Part shown: one piece after another, positions 18,310 through 25,345 of the stretch
Position numbering within the stretch: position 1 is the stretch's first letter
Layout of the letters: each line of letters starts with the position of its first letter
Source: Flavobacteriaceae bacterium UBA3478
GTDB lineage: Bacteria > Bacteroidota > Bacteroidia > Flavobacteriales > Flavobacteriaceae
Assembly: GCA_002381155.1 (NCBI GenBank)
Contig: DFQX01000096.1
Coordinates: 1 to 39,503 of the forward strand
Direction: 5' to 3'
DNA: 39,503 nucleotides
Position numbers and translations under genes: made by a program
Notes under the pieces: generated by a model
What the model was told of the DNA's origin: nothing
Database searches by the model: none
Seen by the model: the letters and a program-made list of their open reading frames with translations, nothing else

Positions 18310-18317
18310 TACCTTTG
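18310..18317 (+). promoter_or_regulatory. Candidate -7 box upstream of cca
   Basis: TACCTTTG, a perfect TAnnTTTG, just after the preceding glycosyltransferase stop. It would give a leader of about 60 bases before the TTG start of the nucleotidyltransferase at 18382. No TTG at -33. Confidence 0.35.
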
Positions 18318-18381
18318 AATGGCTTTAACTCTTTATAGAAGCAAGCAAAATTAGATTTACAGAATCACTCAAAAAGCTGAT

Positions 18382-19818
18382 TTGAATCAAAAGCATTTAC
18401 ATATTCGTGAAGCAATTACACATCCTATTTTCAAACAGGTAGGAGATGTTGCCGATGCTCTTGGTGTTGAATGTTACGTCGTAGGTGGATTTGTTCGTGA
18501 TTATCTGCTAGAAAGGTCTTTGCCTTCTGATATCGATTTTGTCACCGTTGGCAGCGGTATCGAACTGGCTAAGGAAGTTGCTAATCATTTAAAAGGCGAA
18601 CCAAAAGTCTCAACCTTCAAGACCTATGGCACCGCTATGATTAAATACGACGGACTTGATCTAGAATTTGTGGGTGCCCGTAAGGAGAGCTATCAACGCA
18701 ACTCTAGAAATCCAATCGTAGAAGACGGAAGCCTTGAAGATGATCAAAATCGTAGAGATTTAACGATTAATGCAATGGCGATTTGTCTCAATAAGGATCG
18801 ATTTGGGGAGTTGGTTGATCCATTTGAAGGGATATCAGATATAAATGCTAAGTGCATCCGAACACCCCTTGATCCTGACATCACATTTAGTGACGATCCT
18901 CTTCGGATGATGCGTGCGATTCGATTCGCTTCTCAACTTAATTTTGAGATTGACCCCCCTACACTAGAATCGATTAAAAGACAATGTGAACGCATTGATA
19001 TCATCACCAAAGAGCGTATTGTAGTAGAACTCAATAAGATTCTTCTTAGTGATCAACCTTCTGTTGGATTTGGCTTACTCAAAGAAACAGGATTATTGAA
19101 ACGATTAATTCCAGAGCTTACAGCTCTTGAGGGAATCGAAGAAATCGAAGGAAAAAAGCACAAAGACAATTTTTGGCACACCCTCGAAGTAGTGGATAAT
19201 ATGGCTCAATTAAGTTCAGATTTATGGCTTCGTTGGGCAGCCTTATTACATGACATCGGAAAGGCACCAACCAAACGATTTGACAAAAAAATCGGATGGA
19301 CCTTTCACGGACACGAATTCGTAGGTTCCAAAATGGTGTACCGTTTATTTAAGAGACTGAAAATGACTCTGGGTGACCCGATGAAGAGAGTTCAAAAACT
19401 CGTTCTCATGAGCTCAAGACCTATCGTTATATCCGAAGACTACGTTACTGATTCAGCGGTCCGCAGATTGATCTTTGACGCTGGTGAAGACCTAGAAGGC
19501 CTAATGACCTTGTGTGTTTCAGACATCACCACAAAAAATCCCCGTAAGCAAGACAGATACAAGAGGAATTTCGAAATCGTAAAAGAAAAGATAAGGGAAG
19601 TCGAAGAGCGAGATCGCGTAAGAAATTTTCAACCACCAGTTAGCGGTGAACTGATTATGAAAACCTTCGACATTGGACCCAGTCGCGAAATCGGTTTATT
19701 GAAAGAGGCCTTAAAGGAAGCCATATTAGAAGGTGAAATACCCAACGAATTCGAGGCAGCGTACGAACTAATGATTAAAAAAGCAGAGCAACTTGGATTA
19801 AAACCTGTGAAGCAGTGA
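18382..19818 (+). CDS. cca: CCA tRNA nucleotidyltransferase / poly(A) polymerase family with HD domain
   Basis: 478 residues. The class II nucleotidyltransferase head has CYVVGGFVRDYLL (about 31-43) and the catalytic DID in LPSDIDFV, then RRDLTINAMAI and the RNA-binding segment DPLRMMRAIRFASQL. An HD domain follows: HTLEVVDNMA and LHDIGKAPTKRF, which can carry phosphohydrolase activity. The enzyme adds or repairs the tRNA 3' CCA end. The start is TTG at 18382: upstream in frame there is a TAG at 18352 with no ATG or GTG after it, and TTG gives the expected N-terminus. The 3' end overlaps the next gene, so cca and ctaA are probably coupled. Confidence 0.93.
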   Translation: MNQKHLHIREAITHPIFKQVGDVADALGVECYVVGGFVRDYLLERSLPSDIDFVTVGSGIELAKEVANHLKGEPKVSTFKTYGTAMIKYDGLDLEFVGARKESYQRNSRNPIVEDGSLEDDQNRRDLTINAMAICLNKDRFGELVDPFEGISDINAKCIRTPLDPDITFSDDPLRMMRAIRFASQLNFEIDPPTLESIKRQCERIDIITKERIVVELNKILLSDQPSVGFGLLKETGLLKRLIPELTALEGIEEIEGKKHKDNFWHTLEVVDNMAQLSSDLWLRWAALLHDIGKAPTKRFDKKIGWTFHGHEFVGSKMVYRLFKRLKMTLGDPMKRVQKLVLMSSRPIVISEDYVTDSAVRRLIFDAGEDLEGLMTLCVSDITTKNPRKQDRYKRNFEIVKEKIREVEERDRVRNFQPPVSGELIMKTFDIGPSREIGLLKEALKEAILEGEIPNEFEAAYELMIKKAEQLGLKPVKQ

Positions 19819-20840
19819 ATCGAAATCGAAAACTAGCCATCGCTACCTTATTGATCATTTATCTGGTAATCGCCGCCGGGGCCATCGTCAGGATGACCGG
19901 AAGCGGGATGGGATGCCCTGATTGGCCTAAGTGCTTTGGACACCTTATACCTCCTACCGACGAAGCAGAACTTCTATGGCAAGCGAATACTACCTACCAG
20001 CGAGGACAAGTAATTATTAGAGAAAATCACTTAGAGGTAGCCCTTAAAGATTTTAAATCCGCTGAAGTCTATGAAGGATCTAATTGGGAGAATTACGAAA
20101 AACATGATTACGCTGCTTTTAATCCATGGCACACTTGGATCGAATATATTAATCGACTCCTCGGAGCTTTAGCTGGGTTAAGCACACTACTACTATTCTT
20201 GAGTAGTTGGTTCACCGGGCCTAAACGAACCGATCTTAGATGGCTTAGTACGGTACTGCTGATTGGGATATTATTTCAAGCTTGGCTTGGGGCAACAGTA
20301 GTTTACTCAGTACTCAATCCTTTTCGAATCAGCCTACATATGTTTATGGCACTAGTGCTCGTCGCTATACTTTTCATTTATTATGAAAAAACGGTGGAGC
20401 GCAAGCTATTTGGTCAGCCTTCCCTTTTAGGGAAGTACCTGTTAGCGGGTTTCGTTTTAACACTAATACAAGTTCTTATGGGAACTCAGGTTCGTCAATA
20501 TGTGGATTCTTCAAAAGAGCAAATAGGGAGTAATTTCTTTAGTCTTCAGGGAGCAGAGACCCTTTTATTTTACATACATCGCTCGTTTTCTATACTGGTA
20601 ATTCTGTTTCACCTATGGATTTACAAACGAATTCGAAAGAGTCACTCGAGCTTATTGAAAACTCAGCAAATCATCCTTGCACTTATCGCAATTTCTGTGC
20701 TTAGTGGGGTGATCATGTATTATTTTGACTTCCCGTTTTCAACTCAACCTATTCACTTAGTAATTGCTTCTATATTATTCGGATTTCAGATATATATTTG
20801 GCTCCGCTCTTACAGAAGTAATAACAAAACTGTTAATTAA
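19815..20840 (+). CDS. ctaA: Heme A synthase (COX15/CtaA)
   Basis: 341 residues, polytopic membrane protein with about eight transmembrane helices. CtaA oxidises the methyl group of heme O to the formyl group of heme A for cytochrome oxidase. The N-terminus (IVRMTGSGMGCPDWPKCFG) holds the classic motif with a cysteine pair. A hydrophilic loop of about 70 residues follows, ending HTWIEYINRLLGALAGL, which carries a conserved histidine. Later heme-ligand histidines are in ISLHMFMAL, YIHRSFSI and QPIHLVIA. The start is GTG at 19815, overlapping the cca stop by 4 bases (GTGA), which implies translational coupling. Confidence 0.95.
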   Translation: MNRNRKLAIATLLIIYLVIAAGAIVRMTGSGMGCPDWPKCFGHLIPPTDEAELLWQANTTYQRGQVIIRENHLEVALKDFKSAEVYEGSNWENYEKHDYAAFNPWHTWIEYINRLLGALAGLSTLLLFLSSWFTGPKRTDLRWLSTVLLIGILFQAWLGATVVYSVLNPFRISLHMFMALVLVAILFIYYEKTVERKLFGQPSLLGKYLLAGFVLTLIQVLMGTQVRQYVDSSKEQIGSNFFSLQGAETLLFYIHRSFSILVILFHLWIYKRIRKSHSSLLKTQQIILALIAISVLSGVIMYYFDFPFSTQPIHLVIASILFGFQIYIWLRSYRSNNKTVN

Positions 20841-20848
20841 ACATTGCT

Positions 20849-21391
20849 ATGATCTATAAAATTCGTGCTATTCTTGATGATCAAACGGATGTGTTCAGAG
20901 ACATTGCTATCTCCAGTGAAAGTACCCTTGAAGATTTGCATAATTCGTTGAGTCAAGCATTCGGTTTTGACGGAATTGAAATGGCAACCTTTTACGGTTG
21001 TGACCAGGAGTGGAATCAAGGTCAAGAATACCCAATCATCGATTTAGGATTTGAAGATGATACGGTCTTAATGAGAGATACTCCAATCAGCAGTATACTA
21101 ACTACTGATCACCCGAAACTCATCTACATCTATGACTTACTGCAAATGTGGACCTTTTTTGTAGAGCTAGCCGCAGTAGAAAACGATGAATCATCTATAG
21201 ATTTACCGCAGCTACTATTCAGTTTCGGAGAACTGCCCTCGGAGGCGCCTGAGAAACAATTTAAAAGTGAGAAAGGATCTTCAGGGGATGACTTTTATGA
21301 GGATTCTGATGAAGATTTCGATGATGAATTCGGTGATGAATTTGATGATTTTTCTGATTATTCCGACGCTGATTACGACGACTACAATTAA
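20849..21391 (+). CDS. Plasmid pRiA4b ORF-3-like protein with acidic aromatic tail
   Basis: 180 residues. The N-terminal ~140 (MIYKIRAILDDQTDVFRDIAI, then TLEDLHNSLSQAFGFD, MATFYGCDQEW and YIYDLLQMWTFFVEL) match the pRiA4b ORF-3 / IS1096 passenger TnpR-like fold. This is a small alpha/beta domain of unknown role, found widely in chromosomes despite its name. From about residue 146 to the end the chain is almost only Asp, Glu, Ser, Phe and Tyr. There is no sign of a transposon around it. Its TAA stop (21389-21391) shares its last base with the first base of the next gene's proposed start, as in a TAATG junction, so the two are probably co-translated. Confidence 0.8.
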   Translation: MIYKIRAILDDQTDVFRDIAISSESTLEDLHNSLSQAFGFDGIEMATFYGCDQEWNQGQEYPIIDLGFEDDTVLMRDTPISSILTTDHPKLIYIYDLLQMWTFFVELAAVENDESSIDLPQLLFSFGELPSEAPEKQFKSEKGSSGDDFYEDSDEDFDDEFGDEFDDFSDYSDADYDDYN

Positions 21392-22452
21392 TTATTTTCA
21401 ATTTATACAACGCCCAATTTCAAGGCCTTGTCTTACACAGGGTTGGTAATAAAAACAGAAATGAACCGCTTCAACTATCTGCAAGTCCGCTTCGATTAGA
21501 CGACGAGATTTCAGGTTTACTAAAAAGCTATTTCTTTACTCCTTTTACCCAAAGAGAAGAAAACTATTTCCACTTCACGTACGAAGCAGATTTAGAATTC
21601 AACCCTATTTACAATGCAGCGAAAAGTATTTTTAATAGCCCAGAAACACTGCAAGAACAAAGCGTTGCTATAGCTACTCACTTATACGGTCAATCGAATC
21701 ACCCTCACATCAATAGCGGAGAACTTTATGTAGCTGTCTTTGAAGATGTGCTCATCGATAAAGAAAAAGTCAGTGCTATTGGCATATTTAAAAGTGAGGT
21801 TAAGCAAGACTTTTTTGAATTCGATTGGGACCAAGAAAATCTAAACATTTCGGTTCGTAAAGGAATTTCAGTTCAGAAACTAGACAAAGGCTGTTTGATT
21901 TTCAATACAGGAGAAGAAAATGGTTACAAAGTTTTATCGGTCGATCGAAATCGATATGATGCCAAGTACTGGCCCGAAGATTTTTTATCCATAAGTGCAC
22001 TTAAAGACGAAAATTTTCAAACCAAAAATTACCTCAAATTCTGTAAAGACTTTGCCAAAGAGGTGATTTTACCTACTGAAGATAAACAACAAGAAGTGCT
22101 CTTCTTGAACCGTGCAGTGAATCACTTTGCTTCAAGAGATCAGTTTGAGGAATCGCATTTCTTAAACGACGTATTAGAAAATCCAGAACTTATTCCCGAG
22201 TTTAAAAACTACAAAGTCAATAAGGGGCCTAAATACAGTATTGAAGACGTTTCTGAGTTTCCGATTGCAAACAAAGCGGTTAGCGATATCCGTAAGAAAT
22301 TCAAGAACGAAATTCATCTAGATACTAACATCCATATTAAACTAGATTTTTTCAATCCTGAATCGGCTGAAAAATTTGTAGAAAAGGGTTGGGACGAAGA
22401 GCGTCAGATGTATTACTATCTCGTTTATTTCAATCGTGAAACTAAAAGTTAG
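21391..22452 (+). CDS. Nucleoid-associated protein (NdpA/YejK, NA37 family) with probable ATT start
   Basis: 353 residues when read from ATT at 21391. The frame is open from the TGA at 21370, but has no ATG or TTG before the GTG at 21748. A start there would delete well-formed family sequence: QGLVLHRVGNKNRNEPLQLS, then LLKSYFFTPFTQREENYFHF and QSNHPHINSGELYVA. From memory, family members begin around M-(I/F)-N-L-x-N-(T/A)-Q, which aligns with codons 21391 onward (I-I-F-N-L-Y-N-A-Q). So I place the start at ATT 21391 (alternative: ATT 21394), overlapping the upstream stop. YejK-type proteins bind the nucleoid; the role here is not known. The stop overlaps the convergent gene by 4 bases. Confidence 0.8.
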   Translation: MIFNLYNAQFQGLVLHRVGNKNRNEPLQLSASPLRLDDEISGLLKSYFFTPFTQREENYFHFTYEADLEFNPIYNAAKSIFNSPETLQEQSVAIATHLYGQSNHPHINSGELYVAVFEDVLIDKEKVSAIGIFKSEVKQDFFEFDWDQENLNISVRKGISVQKLDKGCLIFNTGEENGYKVLSVDRNRYDAKYWPEDFLSISALKDENFQTKNYLKFCKDFAKEVILPTEDKQQEVLFLNRAVNHFASRDQFEESHFLNDVLENPELIPEFKNYKVNKGPKYSIEDVSEFPIANKAVSDIRKKFKNEIHLDTNIHIKLDFFNPESAEKFVEKGWDEERQMYYYLVYFNRETKS

Positions 22453-23504
22453 AGCGTTTTAAGATCTCTGTAATTTCGAGTAACAAAATCTAAGGCTGCA
22501 CTTAGGATTGCTCCCATGCTATTGGCCTTACTAAAGGCAGAGTCTTTAGTTAATTCAAAAATCTGACTCTTTAGGTTGTTCACGTGCACTTCGGTAGAAA
22601 GTGTATCTGTCATTGCAGCACTGAGTAATCGTTTGATCTGCTCTTCTGAACCTAAGGCGCGTTTAGCAATTAGAGACCGTTCTTCTCGTTTGTATTGATC
22701 TACGGAGTCCTTTTTTAAATACGTTTTGATCAGATCAATCATTTTTTGATTCTCAGGGAAGAACTGAGGTCGATATACTTTAAGGTCTCCCTCAAAATTT
22801 TGTTGATCGAAATCAATTGCTCGAATTTTATGAATCACACTATCAAAATCGTGCACAGGAATTACAACATAATTATACGAACGCATATCCCCTAATAATC
22901 GAATCATACATCGTTCATTAAACTTCACAAACTCTTTGGCAAGTTGTGCCTTCTGACGATCACTGCACTGTGGTAAGTATTGCTTTAGAAAAACATCTCC
23001 CGGTATTCCTGCGATATGCTCTTCGATAAGCGTATCTCGAGAAACCAAGAAATGTAAATTGTAAGGAGAAAGTATGTGTTCGATCTCAAGACCATAAACT
23101 CGAGAAGCATCCGAGCGCTTCACATAAAAATAGGTGTAGTTGTCATTTAAAATATTTCGGACCTTGATTCGAAATGGTTTTGAATTTCCGAAGGTGCAAT
23201 AATCAATGGCATCTATACTCAAATGTTGAAAAATCTGGTGGCTACCATCAGAATGAAGCGTGGAGTATATCTGTTTTAAAGCATTGTTGATTTCTTCGCT
23301 CTCAGATTCTTCGTAATACACACGAACCCATAGAGTGTCCTCATCTTGAAGGTCATTAACCGTGACTGAGCCCTGAAAACGAAGTAAATCATCATAGTGG
23401 ATCGGGAGGTTGACTCTTCGATTGTAACGTCTTAAGTAAGCCGCAAGTATCGGTGAAATTGGATAACTAGGCTTCTTTAAAAGCATTTGTGGAGCATCAG
23501 ACAT
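22449..23504 (-). CDS. Uncharacterised protein with protein-kinase/APH-fold hallmarks
   Basis: 351 residues from ATG 23504 (MSDAPQMLLKKPSYPISPIL); in-frame ATGs at 23540 and 23570 exist but add sequence that looks non-coding. I do not recognise a named family. Several features line up with a kinase-like fold: K129 in YFYVKRSD (beta-3 lysine), E140 or E142 in GLEIEHIL (helix C), EEHIAGIPGD (hinge-like, as in aminoglycoside phosphotransferases), LGDMRSYNYVV with D206 and N211 in catalytic-loop spacing (D-x4-N), and RAIDFDQQ with D231 in the DFG/DFD position. The C-terminal ~100 residues are helical. There is no signal peptide or membrane segment. It is convergent with the NdpA-like gene and divergent from the ABC transporter. 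Kinase activity is an inference from motifs only. Confidence 0.6.
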   Translation of the reverse strand: MSDAPQMLLKKPSYPISPILAAYLRRYNRRVNLPIHYDDLLRFQGSVTVNDLQDEDTLWVRVYYEESESEEINNALKQIYSTLHSDGSHQIFQHLSIDAIDYCTFGNSKPFRIKVRNILNDNYTYFYVKRSDASRVYGLEIEHILSPYNLHFLVSRDTLIEEHIAGIPGDVFLKQYLPQCSDRQKAQLAKEFVKFNERCMIRLLGDMRSYNYVVIPVHDFDSVIHKIRAIDFDQQNFEGDLKVYRPQFFPENQKMIDLIKTYLKKDSVDQYKREERSLIAKRALGSEEQIKRLLSAAMTDTLSTEVHVNNLKSQIFELTKDSAFSKANSMGAILSAALDFVTRNYRDLKTL

Positions 23505-23573
23505 AACCCCAATGTAACAATTATCAGAAAAAACGGTCATAAATTGGAGATCTATTTTAAAGCCTAACAACTC

Positions 23574-24464
23574 ATGTCGAAAATTCTACTCAAAGGAAAT
23601 CAGCTAAGTAAAAATTACGGAAGAGTTAGGGCGGTAACTAATCTGAGCTTTGAAATAAGAAAAGGTTCGGTTTATGGAATACTAGGACCGAATGGTTCGG
23701 GTAAATCTACCACATTGGGTATCGCACTAAACGTAGTGAATGCCAGTGCTGGTAGCTTTGAATGGTTTGAAGGCGCCCTAAGTACGAAGGAAGCATTAAA
23801 GAAAGTCGGAGCGATCATTGAAAGGCCAAACTTCTATCCATATATGAGCGCAAGAGAAAATCTGGAACTCGTTTGTCTCATTAAAGAAATTCCTAATACT
23901 GCAGTAACAAAAGCATTAAAGGAGGTAGGTTTGGCCGATCGATCTGAGGACTTGTTCTCTACCTTTTCTTTAGGAATGAAACAGCGCTTGGCAATCGCAT
24001 CAGCCCTACTCAATGACCCTGAAATATTAATCCTTGATGAACCGACCAATGGCTTAGATCCACAAGGCATTCATCAAATTAGAGTTCTCATTCAACAAAT
24101 CGCCTCGAAAGGAACTACTATACTCCTTGCCTCCCATCTACTAGACGAGGTTGAGAAAGTATGTGATCAAGTGATTATTCTGCAAAAAGGAAAAAGTATT
24201 TACAGTGGCTCTGTAGAAGAAATGGGGAAATCAGGAGCCTATTTACTCATTGGTTCCAGTCATACAGAACAACTAGCTGAGCCTATTGAAAAGCACCCCG
24301 ATATAGAAATTTTAGGAAAGGAAGGTGACCTCTTAAAAATCAAAACTAATCATAGCCCTGAAAGCATCAATAAGTACTTTTCTGAACAAGGAATTTTCCT
24401 AACTCACTTAAGTAGTCACCAAAAAAGACTTGAAGAACTATTCTTAGAAATTACCAACGCCTAA
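23574..24464 (+). CDS. ABC-2 transporter ATP-binding protein
   Basis: 296 residues. Walker A GILGPNGSGKST (35-46), signature FSLGMKQRLA (131-140), Walker B ILILDEPTNGLD (151-162) and the H-loop in LLASHLLDEV are all intact. The C-terminal ~80 residues resemble the BcrA-type ABC-2 exporters used for antibiotic, bacitracin or lantibiotic export and for other envelope tasks. It energises the permease that starts at 24464; the A of its TAA stop is the A of the next ATG. The cargo is unknown. I see no GldF or GldG partner, so the gliding transporter name gldA is not justified. Confidence 0.9.
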   Translation: MSKILLKGNQLSKNYGRVRAVTNLSFEIRKGSVYGILGPNGSGKSTTLGIALNVVNASAGSFEWFEGALSTKEALKKVGAIIERPNFYPYMSARENLELVCLIKEIPNTAVTKALKEVGLADRSEDLFSTFSLGMKQRLAIASALLNDPEILILDEPTNGLDPQGIHQIRVLIQQIASKGTTILLASHLLDEVEKVCDQVIILQKGKSIYSGSVEEMGKSGAYLLIGSSHTEQLAEPIEKHPDIEILGKEGDLLKIKTNHSPESINKYFSEQGIFLTHLSSHQKRLEELFLEITNA

Positions 24465-25327
24465 TGAAACGACTCTTTTTAATTGAATATCACAAGATTA
24501 AGCACAGTAGATCGAGTATCATTCTTATATCGGCCTATTTTGTTTTTTTAACCCTCATTACTTTGATAGCTGCGATCAAATTCGATATTGGCCCCATTGA
24601 ATTTCATCTAGCCGACCAAGGGATCTTCAATTTTCCATTAATCTGGCATTTTAACAGCTTTATTGCGGCATTTTTCAAACTCTTTTTAGCGGTAGTCATT
24701 GTTTCAATGATTTCGAACGAATACAGTAATCGAACCTTGAAACAGAACCTCATCGACGGGCTCTCAAAAAAGGAATTTATGGCTTCCAAGGTGATTGTCG
24801 TTGCAGTCTTTTCTGCACTTTCGACTTTGTTTGTAGCAGTCATTTCATTGATTTTGGGAATGATTTATTCTGATTATACGGAGATCAGTATTGTATTTTC
24901 GGAACTCCATTTCCTATTACTCTATTTTCTAAAACTGTTTGGCTTCTTCAGTTTATGTCTTTTCTTAGGAATCTTAATTAAACGTTCTGCTTTCGCTCTC
25001 GGATTTTTGATCGTACTCCTCATTGGCGAGCAAATTGTTTGGGGTATTGGGGGAGAGTTATTAGCCGAATACGGAAATTTTGCTGAAAAAACAGACGCCT
25101 TTAGTCTAGCGAGTCAAATCAAAGGATTCTTTCCGCTACAGGCCTCTTTCAATTTATTGCATGAACCATTTACACGTTTGAGTGCAATTCAATCGGTAGC
25201 CAAAGAACTTGGTGAAGATGTTGTACTCAACTATCAAACCACACCAAAAGAAGTTGCTATCGCTATCGGATATACTCTTATTTATTTATGGAGTAGTCTA
25301 ACTATATTGAAGAAAAGAGACCTGTAA
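24464..25327 (+). CDS. ABC-2 type permease
   Basis: 287 residues with about six hydrophobic segments: IILISAYFVFLTLITLIAA, IAAFFKLFLAVVIVSMIS, VIVVAVFSALSTLFVAVIS, LLLYFLKLFGFFSLCLFLG, FALGFLIVLLIGEQIVW and a final one near the C-terminus before KKRDL. SNEYSNRTLKQNLIDGLSKKEF after the second helix is the typical cytoplasmic coupling segment of ABC-2 permeases. It pairs with the ATP-binding protein just upstream, with an overlapping stop and start. It ends 18 bases before uvrB. Confidence 0.85.
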   Translation: MKRLFLIEYHKIKHSRSSIILISAYFVFLTLITLIAAIKFDIGPIEFHLADQGIFNFPLIWHFNSFIAAFFKLFLAVVIVSMISNEYSNRTLKQNLIDGLSKKEFMASKVIVVAVFSALSTLFVAVISLILGMIYSDYTEISIVFSELHFLLLYFLKLFGFFSLCLFLGILIKRSAFALGFLIVLLIGEQIVWGIGGELLAEYGNFAEKTDAFSLASQIKGFFPLQASFNLLHEPFTRLSAIQSVAKELGEDVVLNYQTTPKEVAIAIGYTLIYLWSSLTILKKRDL

Positions 25328-25333
25328 GATCCG

Positions 25334-25341
25334 TATTTTTG
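25334..25341 (+). promoter_or_regulatory. Candidate -7 box of uvrB
   Basis: TATTTTTG, a perfect TAnnTTTG, ending four bases before the uvrB ATG at 25346. A TTG lies 24 bases upstream. Transcription start would fall at or very close to the start codon. Confidence 0.5.
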
Positions 25342-25345
25342 CGGT

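Noticed and set aside
20849..21391. Reading the pRiA4b/IS1096-like protein as a sign of a plasmid or insertion sequence
   Set aside because: The family name is historical. No transposase, terminal repeats or target duplications surround it, and it is embedded between chromosomal genes.
23574..25327. Gliding motility transporter GldA/GldF
   Set aside because: Only generic ABC-2 features are visible, and no other gld gene is near.
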